From the NCBI RefSeq assembly GCF_042683745.1, contig NZ_JBHUJX010000004.1, forward strand, positions 6,691 to 70,690: a stretch of 64,000 nt of DNA, written 5' to 3'. Shown one piece after another: positions 52,768 to 61,826 of the stretch (position 1 is its first letter; the number at the start of each line of letters is the position of its first letter). The DNA is from Pseudoneobacillus sp042683745. GTDB taxonomy: Bacteria > Bacillota > Bacilli > Bacillales > Cytobacillaceae. The notes beneath the pieces were generated by a model that worked only from the letters and a program-made list of their open reading frames with translations, did no database searches and was not told where the DNA came from. A program made the position numbers and the translations under genes.

Positions 52768-53334
52768 TCACTTATCTATTTCCTTTAAAAGGTCTTCATC
52801 AGGAAAACCCGATATGATGATCTCACCATTATCATTTAGTTTAATTTCACAATAATTAGCATCATCTAGAATATAATCTATATACCTATCTGTATTAAAT
52901 ATTATTTGCTGATTATTTGAACCTCTCCATTGAAGATAGACATTTCTTTGTTCTTCTATATATCTACCGGATATGATGATATCACTCATTTTAATGATTT
53001 CTTTCTCGTAGCTCCTTGTTAACTCTTCAACCTCAAATCCCGTAAATAAAACAATCGATAATCCGATTTCTTTTACCTTGTAACAAAGTTGAATTAACTC
53101 TTCAGCTTGATGCATAGGTTCCCCACCTATAAGGGTGATTCCTTCAATTCCATCTTCTTCAGAAATCATTTGAAATAAATGCGACCAATGGATTAGATTT
53201 TTAGGAGAAGTTGACCACATTTGGGTATTCCAGCAGCCTTTGCAATGGAGCCTACATCCTTGAACCCAAATAACAAATCTTTTTCCTGGACCATATATTT
53301 CGCTTGAGCACTCATAATCGTAAATATTAATCAT
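52768..53334 (-). CDS. NrdG-like radical-SAM activase
   Basis: The 188-residue protein has the 4Fe-4S cluster motif VQGCRLHCKGCWN (Cys27, Cys31, Cys34) and a GGEPMHQAEEL SAM-binding motif, as in anaerobic RNR activases. It probably generates a radical on a partner protein. It closes an operon with a Ycf35-like protein and a DUF2997 protein, and lies next to the class-II-like RNR, its plausible target. Confidence 0.88.
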   Translation of the reverse strand: MINIYDYECSSEIYGPGKRFVIWVQGCRLHCKGCWNTQMWSTSPKNLIHWSHLFQMISEEDGIEGITLIGGEPMHQAEELIQLCYKVKEIGLSIVLFTGFEVEELTRSYEKEIIKMSDIIISGRYIEEQRNVYLQWRGSNNQQIIFNTDRYIDYILDDANYCEIKLNDNGEIIISGFPDEDLLKEIDK

Positions 53335-53347
53335 GGTATTCCCTTCT

Positions 53348-54007
53348 TTAATATGTTCTCTTCACCAGCATTAGCTTGACGGAACCCTGTTCTTCCGTTT
53401 CTTTGATAGAATATCCAAGTTTTCGAGCCTTGTCATATATTTTTTGTTTTTGACTATCTACGTACTGCTTCTTTTCCTCTTCTAATAATCGTTTCTCTTC
53501 TTCTAATTTTTTTATATTAAATTCAATTTGAGCGTCTTCTATAGAAACATGTGTATTCTGTATAGCCTGTTCAGATGATTTTGTTCGGGCAAGTTCTTCT
53601 AATTGTCTCTGATCAAATAATCTTTTTTGTTCTTCATTTCTTCTTTTTTCAATTTCCATTCTCTTTTCATTTTCAAGCTTCCTACGAAGCTCATTTTCTA
53701 TCTGTTTTTTTCGTAATATCTCTTGTCTAGCAATTTCCTCTTTAATTTTAACAAGCTTTTGATTGTAAGCTTTTTTATATTCCTCAATTAACCTCGACTT
53801 AAATCCACTTGTAAGATCGTCACTATCCCCCGTTAAAATATACTTTCCATCAGGTCCCTTAGTTAAGGTAGCCCGCATGTATCTAGAACGAGAGTTTATG
53901 GTAATTTGATTATTGTTGTTTCTGTAGGATTCACCCATTATATCGAGAGCACGACATATAGATTCATGATCCAATAAAGGCATAACTGACTTTATTCTTG
54001 CACTCAT
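53348..54007 (-). CDS. Ycf35/DUF1257-like protein with long coiled coil
   Basis: The 219-residue protein starts with a DUF1257-like region (IKSVMPLLDHESICRALDIM, RYMRATLTKGPDGKYIL). A charged coiled coil follows (about residues 90-190, rich in EEIARQ and KRMEIEKRR). The last ~30 residues (KARKLGYSIKETEEQGSVKL) look like a short C-terminal domain typical of the family. Its neighbours DUF2997 and Ycf46-like AAA are the expected partners. The biochemical role is unknown. Confidence 0.82.
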   Translation of the reverse strand: MSARIKSVMPLLDHESICRALDIMGESYRNNNNQITINSRSRYMRATLTKGPDGKYILTGDSDDLTSGFKSRLIEEYKKAYNQKLVKIKEEIARQEILRKKQIENELRRKLENEKRMEIEKRRNEEQKRLFDQRQLEELARTKSSEQAIQNTHVSIEDAQIEFNIKKLEEEKRLLEEEKKQYVDSQKQKIYDKARKLGYSIKETEEQGSVKLMLVKRTY

Positions 54008-54011
54008 TTAC

Positions 54012-54218
54012 CTACCAACTCCGATTCATTTTATTAAGTACATTTGCCTTTTCTTCTGATTGATAATATTCTTCTGTCTTAACAACGCTTTCGATATCTT
54101 CTACACCATCTAGTAATTTTTCTAATTCATCTAAGCACACGGAACCTACCATTCCCTGAGTTTCTGCAGATATCTCTCCATCCTCAGAAATAGTTAGGAT
54201 AATTTTTACCTCTTTCAC
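54012..54218 (-). CDS. DUF2997 protein
   Basis: The 68-residue protein matches DUF2997: a beta-hairpin-like start (VKIILTISEDGEISAETQGM), a conserved VCLDELEKLL segment, and a tail with EEYYQSEEKA. It overlaps the PLD-like gene by 4 bases (ATGA). DUF2997 usually sits next to DUF1257. Function unknown. Confidence 0.82.
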   Translation of the reverse strand: MKEVKIILTISEDGEISAETQGMVGSVCLDELEKLLDGVEDIESVVKTEEYYQSEEKANVLNKMNRSW

Positions 54219-56779
54219 TTTCTATCATTCCTTTCAACTACTAAGTCAGCACCAAGTCGAAATGATTCTTTTTCGCCGATTTCAAGGTCTTTCCACATAG
54301 AAATAGCTAACTGGCGATTTTGATTAAGAGAATATAAAGTTCCGATTGCTGGTAACTCTTGTTTCGGCCAATTGCTCTGGAACGATTCTAAAGTATCGTT
54401 TTTGGAATTACCTTTAGCGGAGGTATTATTTTTTTTAAACATTGCTTTTAAAGAGTCATCACCCTTTGATATTTCAGAAGGCTTATATGAAAATGTCTTC
54501 CCTAGTTTTTCGAGATCATCGTTTTTCCTATTTATGCTAGAAGTAATATCATCTAATTGTCGCTGTACTTTCTTTTCTTTTTCCATATAAGAAGATTCTA
54601 AGATTGAAAAGGCCTTGTCTAATTCTTTTTTCTTACTTTCTAGTTCATCAACCTTTTTACTGCAATCGTTATATTCATCTATTACACTTTTGAAATTTGT
54701 AAAAGACTCTTCCGTTGTTTTAAGAACTGGATGGTTCGCTAGCTCTTTTTTTATTGTTGTAAGATTTTTATCCTCCTCACCGTCTTTGAAATGTTCGATT
54801 ATAGAATTAAGTAATTCTAGCTTCCCTATTTTCTCCATTTCGGCAGATAATTCTTTTATAAGTCTTTCATACACTTTTTTTAGTTCCTTTGGCTTCTTCT
54901 TCTTTGCCCGTAGATCTAGGAATCCTTTATCTATTTGTTTAAATAAATGACTGAAGGTTTCCTTGGTTTGAATAAATTCTATTTCTAAGGAATGCTCACT
55001 TCTAATTTTTTCAATCTGAAGACTGGCTTTATCTAACTTTTGAGTTATTTCATCCAATTCGGTATTTCTTTCTGTCCTTATCGCTATTTTCTCATCTTGT
55101 AGTGTGTCTTTTTCTTTCATTAGATCATTTATTTTTCCATTTAGACTTTCTATTTCACCCAAAATGGATTCTCGCCTTTTATTCCATTCAAGTTCTTGTT
55201 CACTCTTATCAATTTCCGTTTCTATTTCTTCTTTTGAAACTTCAATCTTCTGAGCCCATTCATTTGCATCTCTTACCATTTTTTCAACATCATCAAGTCG
55301 TAAAATATGATTGGCATTTAGAATGGTGATTAGTTTATCTACATTTTCAATAATTTCTGTAGATAATTGTGATTTACCTAAGAAAAATCGTTTAAGCATA
55401 TTGAAGGTATGCTCTGCTTTCTCGGAAAGAGATTTTTTTCTTTCCTCAGAATAGTTAGCAACTTGCTTAATTTTTAAAAGATATTCTTTAAATCTGTCTA
55501 CTTCCCTATTCCAATCAGCATATAATGGATCTCTTGTGGCTTTATCATCACGGGTCTTTGGAGCAATCTCCCAACTATAATTAACCTTTTTTACCAATCC
55601 ATCATGCGAAAAGGAAGGCTCAAGGTTTTCCTCCAGTAAATCTCTTAATCTAGGAGCTATTAGTTTACCTAAATCAATTTCAGCTTCATCTCGAACAATA
55701 GAATACTCTGTTTCGTTATATAGTTCTGCATTTTCTTCTAATAATATCTGGCGTGACTGGATTTCTCCCAATTTTTTTGATGAGTACAGCTGTATCCTTT
55801 GAGAAGACTGATATATATTCACAATCTTACTTAGTTGATAAACATCTTGAGGATCCATTTTGAATCCAAATGTATGTTTTTCTAACGATGAGTCAGTAAA
55901 TATTACACCATCTTTTCCATCAATTAATATGAAGGGGCTTTTGATTGAGTCATAACCAAATACTGCGGCTCCTTGTTTGACAAGAGACTGCAAAAAGATA
56001 AAATTTCTTTTATTAGGTTTAGTAAATACAGAAATTTGAATTCCTTGTTCAGCCTTCATTAACAACAGTTGCTGCAGGATAGGAATGGTCGATAAGTCTT
56101 CTAACATAATATAAATAGAAGAAGAAGACTGTTGCAACTGAACTATAATTTGATCAGTTAACAATGAAACTGATTGCTTATTGTACTGTAAAAACTTTGG
56201 CTTTACTAAAGGGAATAAATCAAATGGAGGATCCTGTACAATCCCAGGTTGAAGAGCCTCCTCTCTTGTTTTTATTTCATAGTCGGCTTCCTTCCAAAAA
56301 TTCCAAATGAAGAACTCATATGCTTCATTTAATTGCTTAAAGGATAAATCTACAATCGGATGAAAAGCGTCTTGATCTGAAAAAACAGTTGAAGAAGTCA
56401 TAAAACCTTGGCCATCACCTTGAATAGTAGGATCTATTAGTACGATTGTTCCCACAAAAAAACGATTATAACGAGTTAAGCACTTCCCGACTATTGTATT
56501 ATGATGACCTGTATAATTTTGATTAGTTAAAAGATAAACTCGAATTCCTCTTTCAGATATTTGTTGTATGGTTCTTTGTATCTCATAATGTAATTCCTCG
56601 TTCGATACAATACATACCATTTGTTTGGCACTACTAATCTTTTGATTTAAAAAATAGGTAGTATTTACAGGTTGATTATGATCTAAAGGCGTGTGAATCT
56701 CCCATATATCTTCAATAATTTGGTCTTCGTAGTTTTGGATAGTCTGTTTTACTTTAGGTTCTATCATTTCAGTTAGCAC
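54215..56779 (-). CDS. Large PLD-like coiled-coil protein
   Basis: The 854-residue protein has an N-terminal region with two phospholipase-D-like halves (RGIRVYLLTNQNYTGHHNTI near residue 90, and IQISVFTKPN with SPFILIDGKDG near residue 280). The canonical HxK(x)4D pair is not intact, so nuclease activity is uncertain. The central and C-terminal part is long coiled coil (about 470-790). It overlaps the upstream gene by 11 bases. It may act as a scaffold or nuclease partner of the helicase. Confidence 0.68.
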   Translation of the reverse strand: MLTEMIEPKVKQTIQNYEDQIIEDIWEIHTPLDHNQPVNTTYFLNQKISSAKQMVCIVSNEELHYEIQRTIQQISERGIRVYLLTNQNYTGHHNTIVGKCLTRYNRFFVGTIVLIDPTIQGDGQGFMTSSTVFSDQDAFHPIVDLSFKQLNEAYEFFIWNFWKEADYEIKTREEALQPGIVQDPPFDLFPLVKPKFLQYNKQSVSLLTDQIIVQLQQSSSSIYIMLEDLSTIPILQQLLLMKAEQGIQISVFTKPNKRNFIFLQSLVKQGAAVFGYDSIKSPFILIDGKDGVIFTDSSLEKHTFGFKMDPQDVYQLSKIVNIYQSSQRIQLYSSKKLGEIQSRQILLEENAELYNETEYSIVRDEAEIDLGKLIAPRLRDLLEENLEPSFSHDGLVKKVNYSWEIAPKTRDDKATRDPLYADWNREVDRFKEYLLKIKQVANYSEERKKSLSEKAEHTFNMLKRFFLGKSQLSTEIIENVDKLITILNANHILRLDDVEKMVRDANEWAQKIEVSKEEIETEIDKSEQELEWNKRRESILGEIESLNGKINDLMKEKDTLQDEKIAIRTERNTELDEITQKLDKASLQIEKIRSEHSLEIEFIQTKETFSHLFKQIDKGFLDLRAKKKKPKELKKVYERLIKELSAEMEKIGKLELLNSIIEHFKDGEEDKNLTTIKKELANHPVLKTTEESFTNFKSVIDEYNDCSKKVDELESKKKELDKAFSILESSYMEKEKKVQRQLDDITSSINRKNDDLEKLGKTFSYKPSEISKGDDSLKAMFKKNNTSAKGNSKNDTLESFQSNWPKQELPAIGTLYSLNQNRQLAISMWKDLEIGEKESFRLGADLVVERNDRK

Positions 56780-58412
56780 TTGTTACACCTTCTTTTTTGT
56801 CAGCGTATTCTTTTAGCTCAAGAGGAAAAATATCTTTTTCAAGCTGAATAAAAGAGATATCCCTCCATTTACCTTGCGTATCAATAGATAATTCATCTGC
56901 TTTTATATTTTGGTCATAAGTACATTGGTCGAGTTCAGCAGTCATTTTAAAATAGATCCATTTCCCCGATGTTTTAAAAGCAAAATATCGATCATGTGGC
57001 CAAGTTTTTCTATCCTCACCATATACGTTATAGAATAAATCTAACGAAATGTTGGAATTCCCTAAATCTATGTAATCAGTCGTTACAACAGAAATATCTT
57101 CAACTCCGTAATAAGAAAACGCCTCAGCAAATAAACTAAATTTCTTTATTTGATAAAAGTTACTTAAATATTTGCTAGAAAACACCAACTTTTCTGGTTT
57201 CTCTGAACCAATTAGCATCTTTACTATTTCTTTCATTGAATATTGCTCTCCAACCCCCACATGTTTGCTATTAATGATAAACTCATTCCCTTTTGGAGGA
57301 TGAAGATCAACTGTTGCCTGTAGATGCCAGAATTCCCTTTCTTTTCGTTCTTTTTTAAATTGGGAAACAAAATCATCATGGGCCAATGCTTGTAGTGAGG
57401 ATGTATAATATTTAAATTCCTTTCTCGAAATTGTCTCCTTTAGCATTGCATTAAATTCATCCAAATTAATAAAATTCTTCGAAGCAGTATCACTAATCAC
57501 TTTCTCGAACCAAACCTTTGCATCATCTCTATTTGCAGGCATGATAGGCACGTCAGAAATTACGGATTGATTAAAGGATCCAAAATGAGTATCCACTTTT
57601 GTAATCCCGATTAATGTAGTAAAACTTAGTAAATCAGACTCATGAGTATCCTTGTCAATTGGAAACTCGAAGGCTTCTACTTCATGGTTCCAATGCAATT
57701 GTTCTTTGTTATCTTTAATAATTTTTATTAATATATCTTTAATGTCAATATCGTTATTTATAGATATATTCTTTCTTGAAAATGATTTCTCATTTCCACG
57801 TCTACTACGTATTTCACCTGTAAGTGTAACTAGTGATGGTTGATCTCTTTTGGTATCAATGTCCCACTCAATTGAATATACCGTTCTCAAATCAGGATAG
57901 TGAGCTATTTTAATAGTAGAATTTGGTTGTCGATCAAAGTTTAATAATGTAAATTCTCCAAGCTCTTGTCTCAAAACTCCCTGAAACGATTTTCTTTCTA
58001 ACGATAACCCTTTTTCAAACTCTACTAAATTTCTAACTTCTTTAGATTCCCTTACTCTTTCAAAATGAATAAGTTGGGCACCAAATAGTGAGTCATCTAT
58101 AAACCAAAATTTAAATTTACCTCTCTCTAAGTTGGGATATTGTTTATCTTGTAAGAATATTTCTCCAGACTTTGTTATTGTATTTTGCTCATCTAGTAAT
58201 CCATTTTGTTTTAAATATTGAATGATTCCTTTTACGATATAATCGGAGTTTTCAATCTCAAGTAAATCTCTTAAAATATCATAATTTACACCATATTTTC
58301 TAATTTCTCTCATGATTGAGTGCAGATCCTCACGATTACTCTCAAACACTACTAATGTAGCAATCGCGTCAAATACCTGTATATTCTCTTCTCTTTGCAA
58401 TGTAACCTTCAT
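56769..58412 (-). CDS. Protein of unknown function, 547 aa, in the helicase operon
   Basis: The N-terminal ~110 residues look like a winged-helix-type domain (DSDYIVKGIIQYLKQNGLLD-like). The rest is mixed alpha/beta without a family I recognise. KLVFSSKYLSNFYQIKKFSL near the C-terminus resembles the start of PLD-like folds. It starts 15 bases after the helicase stop and overlaps the PLD-like gene by 11 bases, so it is translated with both. Function unknown. Confidence 0.6.
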   Translation of the reverse strand: MKVTLQREENIQVFDAIATLVVFESNREDLHSIMREIRKYGVNYDILRDLLEIENSDYIVKGIIQYLKQNGLLDEQNTITKSGEIFLQDKQYPNLERGKFKFWFIDDSLFGAQLIHFERVRESKEVRNLVEFEKGLSLERKSFQGVLRQELGEFTLLNFDRQPNSTIKIAHYPDLRTVYSIEWDIDTKRDQPSLVTLTGEIRSRRGNEKSFSRKNISINNDIDIKDILIKIIKDNKEQLHWNHEVEAFEFPIDKDTHESDLLSFTTLIGITKVDTHFGSFNQSVISDVPIMPANRDDAKVWFEKVISDTASKNFINLDEFNAMLKETISRKEFKYYTSSLQALAHDDFVSQFKKERKEREFWHLQATVDLHPPKGNEFIINSKHVGVGEQYSMKEIVKMLIGSEKPEKLVFSSKYLSNFYQIKKFSLFAEAFSYYGVEDISVVTTDYIDLGNSNISLDLFYNVYGEDRKTWPHDRYFAFKTSGKWIYFKMTAELDQCTYDQNIKADELSIDTQGKWRDISFIQLEKDIFPLELKEYADKKEGVTSAN

Positions 58413-58426
58413 TGAAAACCACTCTC

Positions 58427-61400
58427 TCAGTCCATTTTTACTGCACTTGCAGCTAAATTTTTTAATTGATCAGAGGCTGATCTGTATAAAAAGTAACTTC
58501 GCTTTCCTATAACAACTCGTTGGTATTTAGCACGAGTCAGTGCAACATTTAACCGGTTTGGGTTATCCATAAATCCGTCACGACCAGTTTGTACCATCGA
58601 TAAGAATGTAATATCTGATTCTCTTCCTTGAAACTTATCGACCGTATATAAAACAATCTTTACTTTATCCTTTTCAAATTGACTATATTTATTAGGAAGT
58701 TTTGTATAGTCACGTAGAAGATCACGAATCTTAGTCTCTTGCCCTCGATAAAAAGTTAGACAAGCGATTGTCCATTCAGTACCGTCAGCTTTTGGGTTAT
58801 TTTTAGCCCAATTAACGAAATGCCTTACTTCATCTACCAATCGTTTTGCTTCGTCGAAATTATAATTCCGTTCAACTGTTCCCTCGACATCAATCCAGAT
58901 ATTCCTTGAGGAGTATCTTGTATATGTCCAATCTCTCTTAAGTTTACTTGAATCCTTTAAAGCATTGTCTGAGTTATAGAACTGTTGTCTCGGAAATTCT
59001 GAGATTTCTGGATGCATTCGATGTTGATAATCTAAAATTTCATATCTAAACTTTCTAACATGAGGATCAAAGCCAGAATTTAAAACAGTAGAACGATCAT
59101 TTTCTCTACGTTTTCCGACCCCGACTTTTAGGCTTTCTAAAATAGAGGGCAACGATATGTCCTTTACAACATCATATTTTTCTATTACATACTCGCTGTT
59201 ATAAACCGGTGTTAAGTGATGTATATCTCTCTCTAACCAACTTGATGGTTTATTTGTATACTGAAGTTCATAAATCCTTACCATCCGCCAAACTAATTCT
59301 TCCGCCCAACTTTTTGTTTTAAGAAAGTCATTGTTTGCTTGGATGATTTTATCTACTTCCTTTATCGTTTTACTTCCTGGCTTTTCTTGATAAGTAGGGG
59401 TACCATTTTTTGTATAAAATGCATCCATTTTATAAAATTGTGATTCGTTCTGCCAATCCGTTCTATTTAACACGAGCATATTTGAAGGAATATACTTTTT
59501 AACTAAATCAAGTTCTGATTGCTTTATTAGTAAACAATCTACTGTTGGAAGAATCCATGAATGCGGCATACCTTTATTACATTCAGCTTCTGTTACGGTA
59601 TAGAAGTATTTATGATTTTTAATGTCTGTATCACTAATTTCCTTCTGTAAAAATGCAACAGTACTAATTTTGTTCGGTTCAAACTCATTTAGTTCAGCAC
59701 GAGTGATTAATTCCATTTTCATTCTTGAAATAATTTCATCACTTTCAATTATGCAATACTTTAATTTTGTTTGCCTTTGATAAATATATTTGAATAGCAA
59801 TAAGGATGCCTTTTGGTCATTTCTAGAAAAAACATTCGTACCCTTGTCATTAATAAATGTTTCAAAGTTTGCCACTAAATGTTCTCGATCAGTATAAGGT
59901 GATAGTTGCCGCACATCCCCTACTAATACCCATCGTTTTGCATAAAGGGCAGGGACTAAAAATTCTTGGAACGTAGTTTTACTAGATTCATCGATAATTA
60001 AATAGTCGTATTGTGGTAAAGTTGGATAATCATGTCCTTTTGAATTTTTGAAATGTGGATGTTGTAAAATTCCAATGGTAGTTCCACATACTAAATTTGC
60101 TGAATCTATAATTATATCTCGGTATGGAGAACGTTCAATGCGATTGATTGAAAAATCTTTTACCGACTCAGACATATTATTGTCATCACCAATTCGCAAT
60201 GGGAGAATACCTTCCATTAAGTTTTGCTCCTGCAATCTTTCCAAGACATTATCGATAGCAACGTGAGTAGAAGCCGATAATAAAATACGTTTTTTCTGTT
60301 TGATCAATTGTAAAATGAGTTCAATAATAGCAGTTGTCTTTCCAGAACCTGGTGGTCCTTCGAGAAGAACGAAGTCTTCTGTTGCTAAAGCCTTTTGAAC
60401 AAATGCTCTTTGTTTTTCGGTTCCTTCTCGCGAAAGATCCTTCAACACTTTCCATTCATCCACTGCTTTCGGCTGGAAATTTTTCCAAGTTATGTGAGAT
60501 TGCTCTTTTCTCTCTGTTAGTCCTAAGAGCTTTTGATGTTCAGAAAGCGGTCGATTTTTAATTGATTCAATTGCTTCTTTTTGTTTTTCAAGTTGATAAG
60601 TATTAATGGGAATATATAGTTCATCTGGAAGATCACTATGAGATATTCTCGGGTTTTTATAGTTAGTAGATGCTAGTTTAATTTTTCTTTCATCCTGATT
60701 TCTTGCTTTGATAGAAAATCTTTTACGATTTTTAAAAGGGATAGATGGACTATCCTCTAGTTCTGTAACCCCATCCTCAAAAAAGTAATCGATAGGTGAG
60801 AACGTTGAATAATTTGAATCGTCCATATCACTATTATCTATTAATTCTATCCAAATACCGTTTTTATCATCTTCTTTTTCCTTAACTCTCATTGTATATT
60901 TCAAAGCTGAATGTAATGGATTACATACAACTTGTTCATTTGATAATGTGATGGAGGAATCATATATTTTTTGTTTGCCATTCTCATTCAAAATTTTACA
61001 AGTATATCCGTTAATGTTAACTTCTTGAGGCTTTACCCATTCAGTAATCTTATAATCTACTGGCATTTGATTAATATATAAAGGACTATCTTTTTTAACC
61101 TGTCCATTAAGGTAAAAAGTACTGCCTATTTGCTGAATAATATCTAATACTTCTCCTTCTTGATTACTGATGGTGTAATTAGAAGAATTAATAATGGACC
61201 ATGACATGATTTCAAAACCATTAAATATCAGACTTTCACTCGGATTAAGATTCCCTTTAACAGCAGCCGTTACTTCTATTCCTCCATCAATTTCATTTAC
61301 AATGGACTTTTTAACATAGAGTGATTGATTACCCTTTTGTTTTAATATGATTTGTCCAGCATTTATATCGAACTCAGAAAAAGTTACTTGAGTAGATCCC

Positions 61401-61816
61401 CAAAGAATGATTTCATTCTCTAGTGGTCTCTCCTCTAGTGTTACAAACATGCTATCATCCATAATTCGTATATTTACTTCTGAAATAGATACAAATTTTT
61501 GTTGGCTTACAAAAATCAAAGGGTTATTTACATTTATCTTGGATAAGTCACCTTTTACTTGAAACCATTTATTTTCAAATTTAAAACCTACAGTATGATC
61601 AAGTTCAATCTCTACAACTGAAAAATGAGGTGTAAACAAAACTTCTTTACCATTTTCTACTTTTCTCCACTTAGCTTTAACTTTTTTTCTTTTTTGTGAA
61701 TCAATTGCAAGTTTAATATAGTCATCGAACAACTTAAAATTTTTATGCGATGCGCCCATTAATGCTCTTGCTCTTTCGACTGTACCATAGATTGCGTTAT
61801 AATATAGAAGTGACAT
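58427..61816 (-). CDS. Large UPF1-like superfamily 1 helicase
   Basis: The 1129-residue protein has an SF1 (AAA_11/AAA_12) helicase core. Walker A GPPGSGKT is at residues 487-494, and Walker B LIIDESSK with D609/E610. The late motifs (TVDKFQGRESDITFLSMVQT, NRLNVALTRAKYQRVVIG) are near residues 1050-1105. The N-terminal ~450 residues are a separate, uncharacterised region with beta-rich repeats. Such helicases act on RNA or DNA, and occur in several defence systems. It follows the AAA+ gene by 10 bases. Confidence 0.9.
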   Translation of the reverse strand: MSLLYYNAIYGTVERARALMGASHKNFKLFDDYIKLAIDSQKRKKVKAKWRKVENGKEVLFTPHFSVVEIELDHTVGFKFENKWFQVKGDLSKINVNNPLIFVSQQKFVSISEVNIRIMDDSMFVTLEERPLENEIILWGSTQVTFSEFDINAGQIILKQKGNQSLYVKKSIVNEIDGGIEVTAAVKGNLNPSESLIFNGFEIMSWSIINSSNYTISNQEGEVLDIIQQIGSTFYLNGQVKKDSPLYINQMPVDYKITEWVKPQEVNINGYTCKILNENGKQKIYDSSITLSNEQVVCNPLHSALKYTMRVKEKEDDKNGIWIELIDNSDMDDSNYSTFSPIDYFFEDGVTELEDSPSIPFKNRKRFSIKARNQDERKIKLASTNYKNPRISHSDLPDELYIPINTYQLEKQKEAIESIKNRPLSEHQKLLGLTERKEQSHITWKNFQPKAVDEWKVLKDLSREGTEKQRAFVQKALATEDFVLLEGPPGSGKTTAIIELILQLIKQKKRILLSASTHVAIDNVLERLQEQNLMEGILPLRIGDDNNMSESVKDFSINRIERSPYRDIIIDSANLVCGTTIGILQHPHFKNSKGHDYPTLPQYDYLIIDESSKTTFQEFLVPALYAKRWVLVGDVRQLSPYTDREHLVANFETFINDKGTNVFSRNDQKASLLLFKYIYQRQTKLKYCIIESDEIISRMKMELITRAELNEFEPNKISTVAFLQKEISDTDIKNHKYFYTVTEAECNKGMPHSWILPTVDCLLIKQSELDLVKKYIPSNMLVLNRTDWQNESQFYKMDAFYTKNGTPTYQEKPGSKTIKEVDKIIQANNDFLKTKSWAEELVWRMVRIYELQYTNKPSSWLERDIHHLTPVYNSEYVIEKYDVVKDISLPSILESLKVGVGKRRENDRSTVLNSGFDPHVRKFRYEILDYQHRMHPEISEFPRQQFYNSDNALKDSSKLKRDWTYTRYSSRNIWIDVEGTVERNYNFDEAKRLVDEVRHFVNWAKNNPKADGTEWTIACLTFYRGQETKIRDLLRDYTKLPNKYSQFEKDKVKIVLYTVDKFQGRESDITFLSMVQTGRDGFMDNPNRLNVALTRAKYQRVVIGKRSYFLYRSASDQLKNLAASAVKMD

Positions 61817-61826
61817 AGCTTCCTCC

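Noticed and set aside
54215..58412. DISARM or Mokosh system as such
   Set aside because: Helicase and PLD-like parts are similar in kind, but the DUF1998/methyltransferase genes of DISARM are absent and the PLD catalytic motif is not intact.
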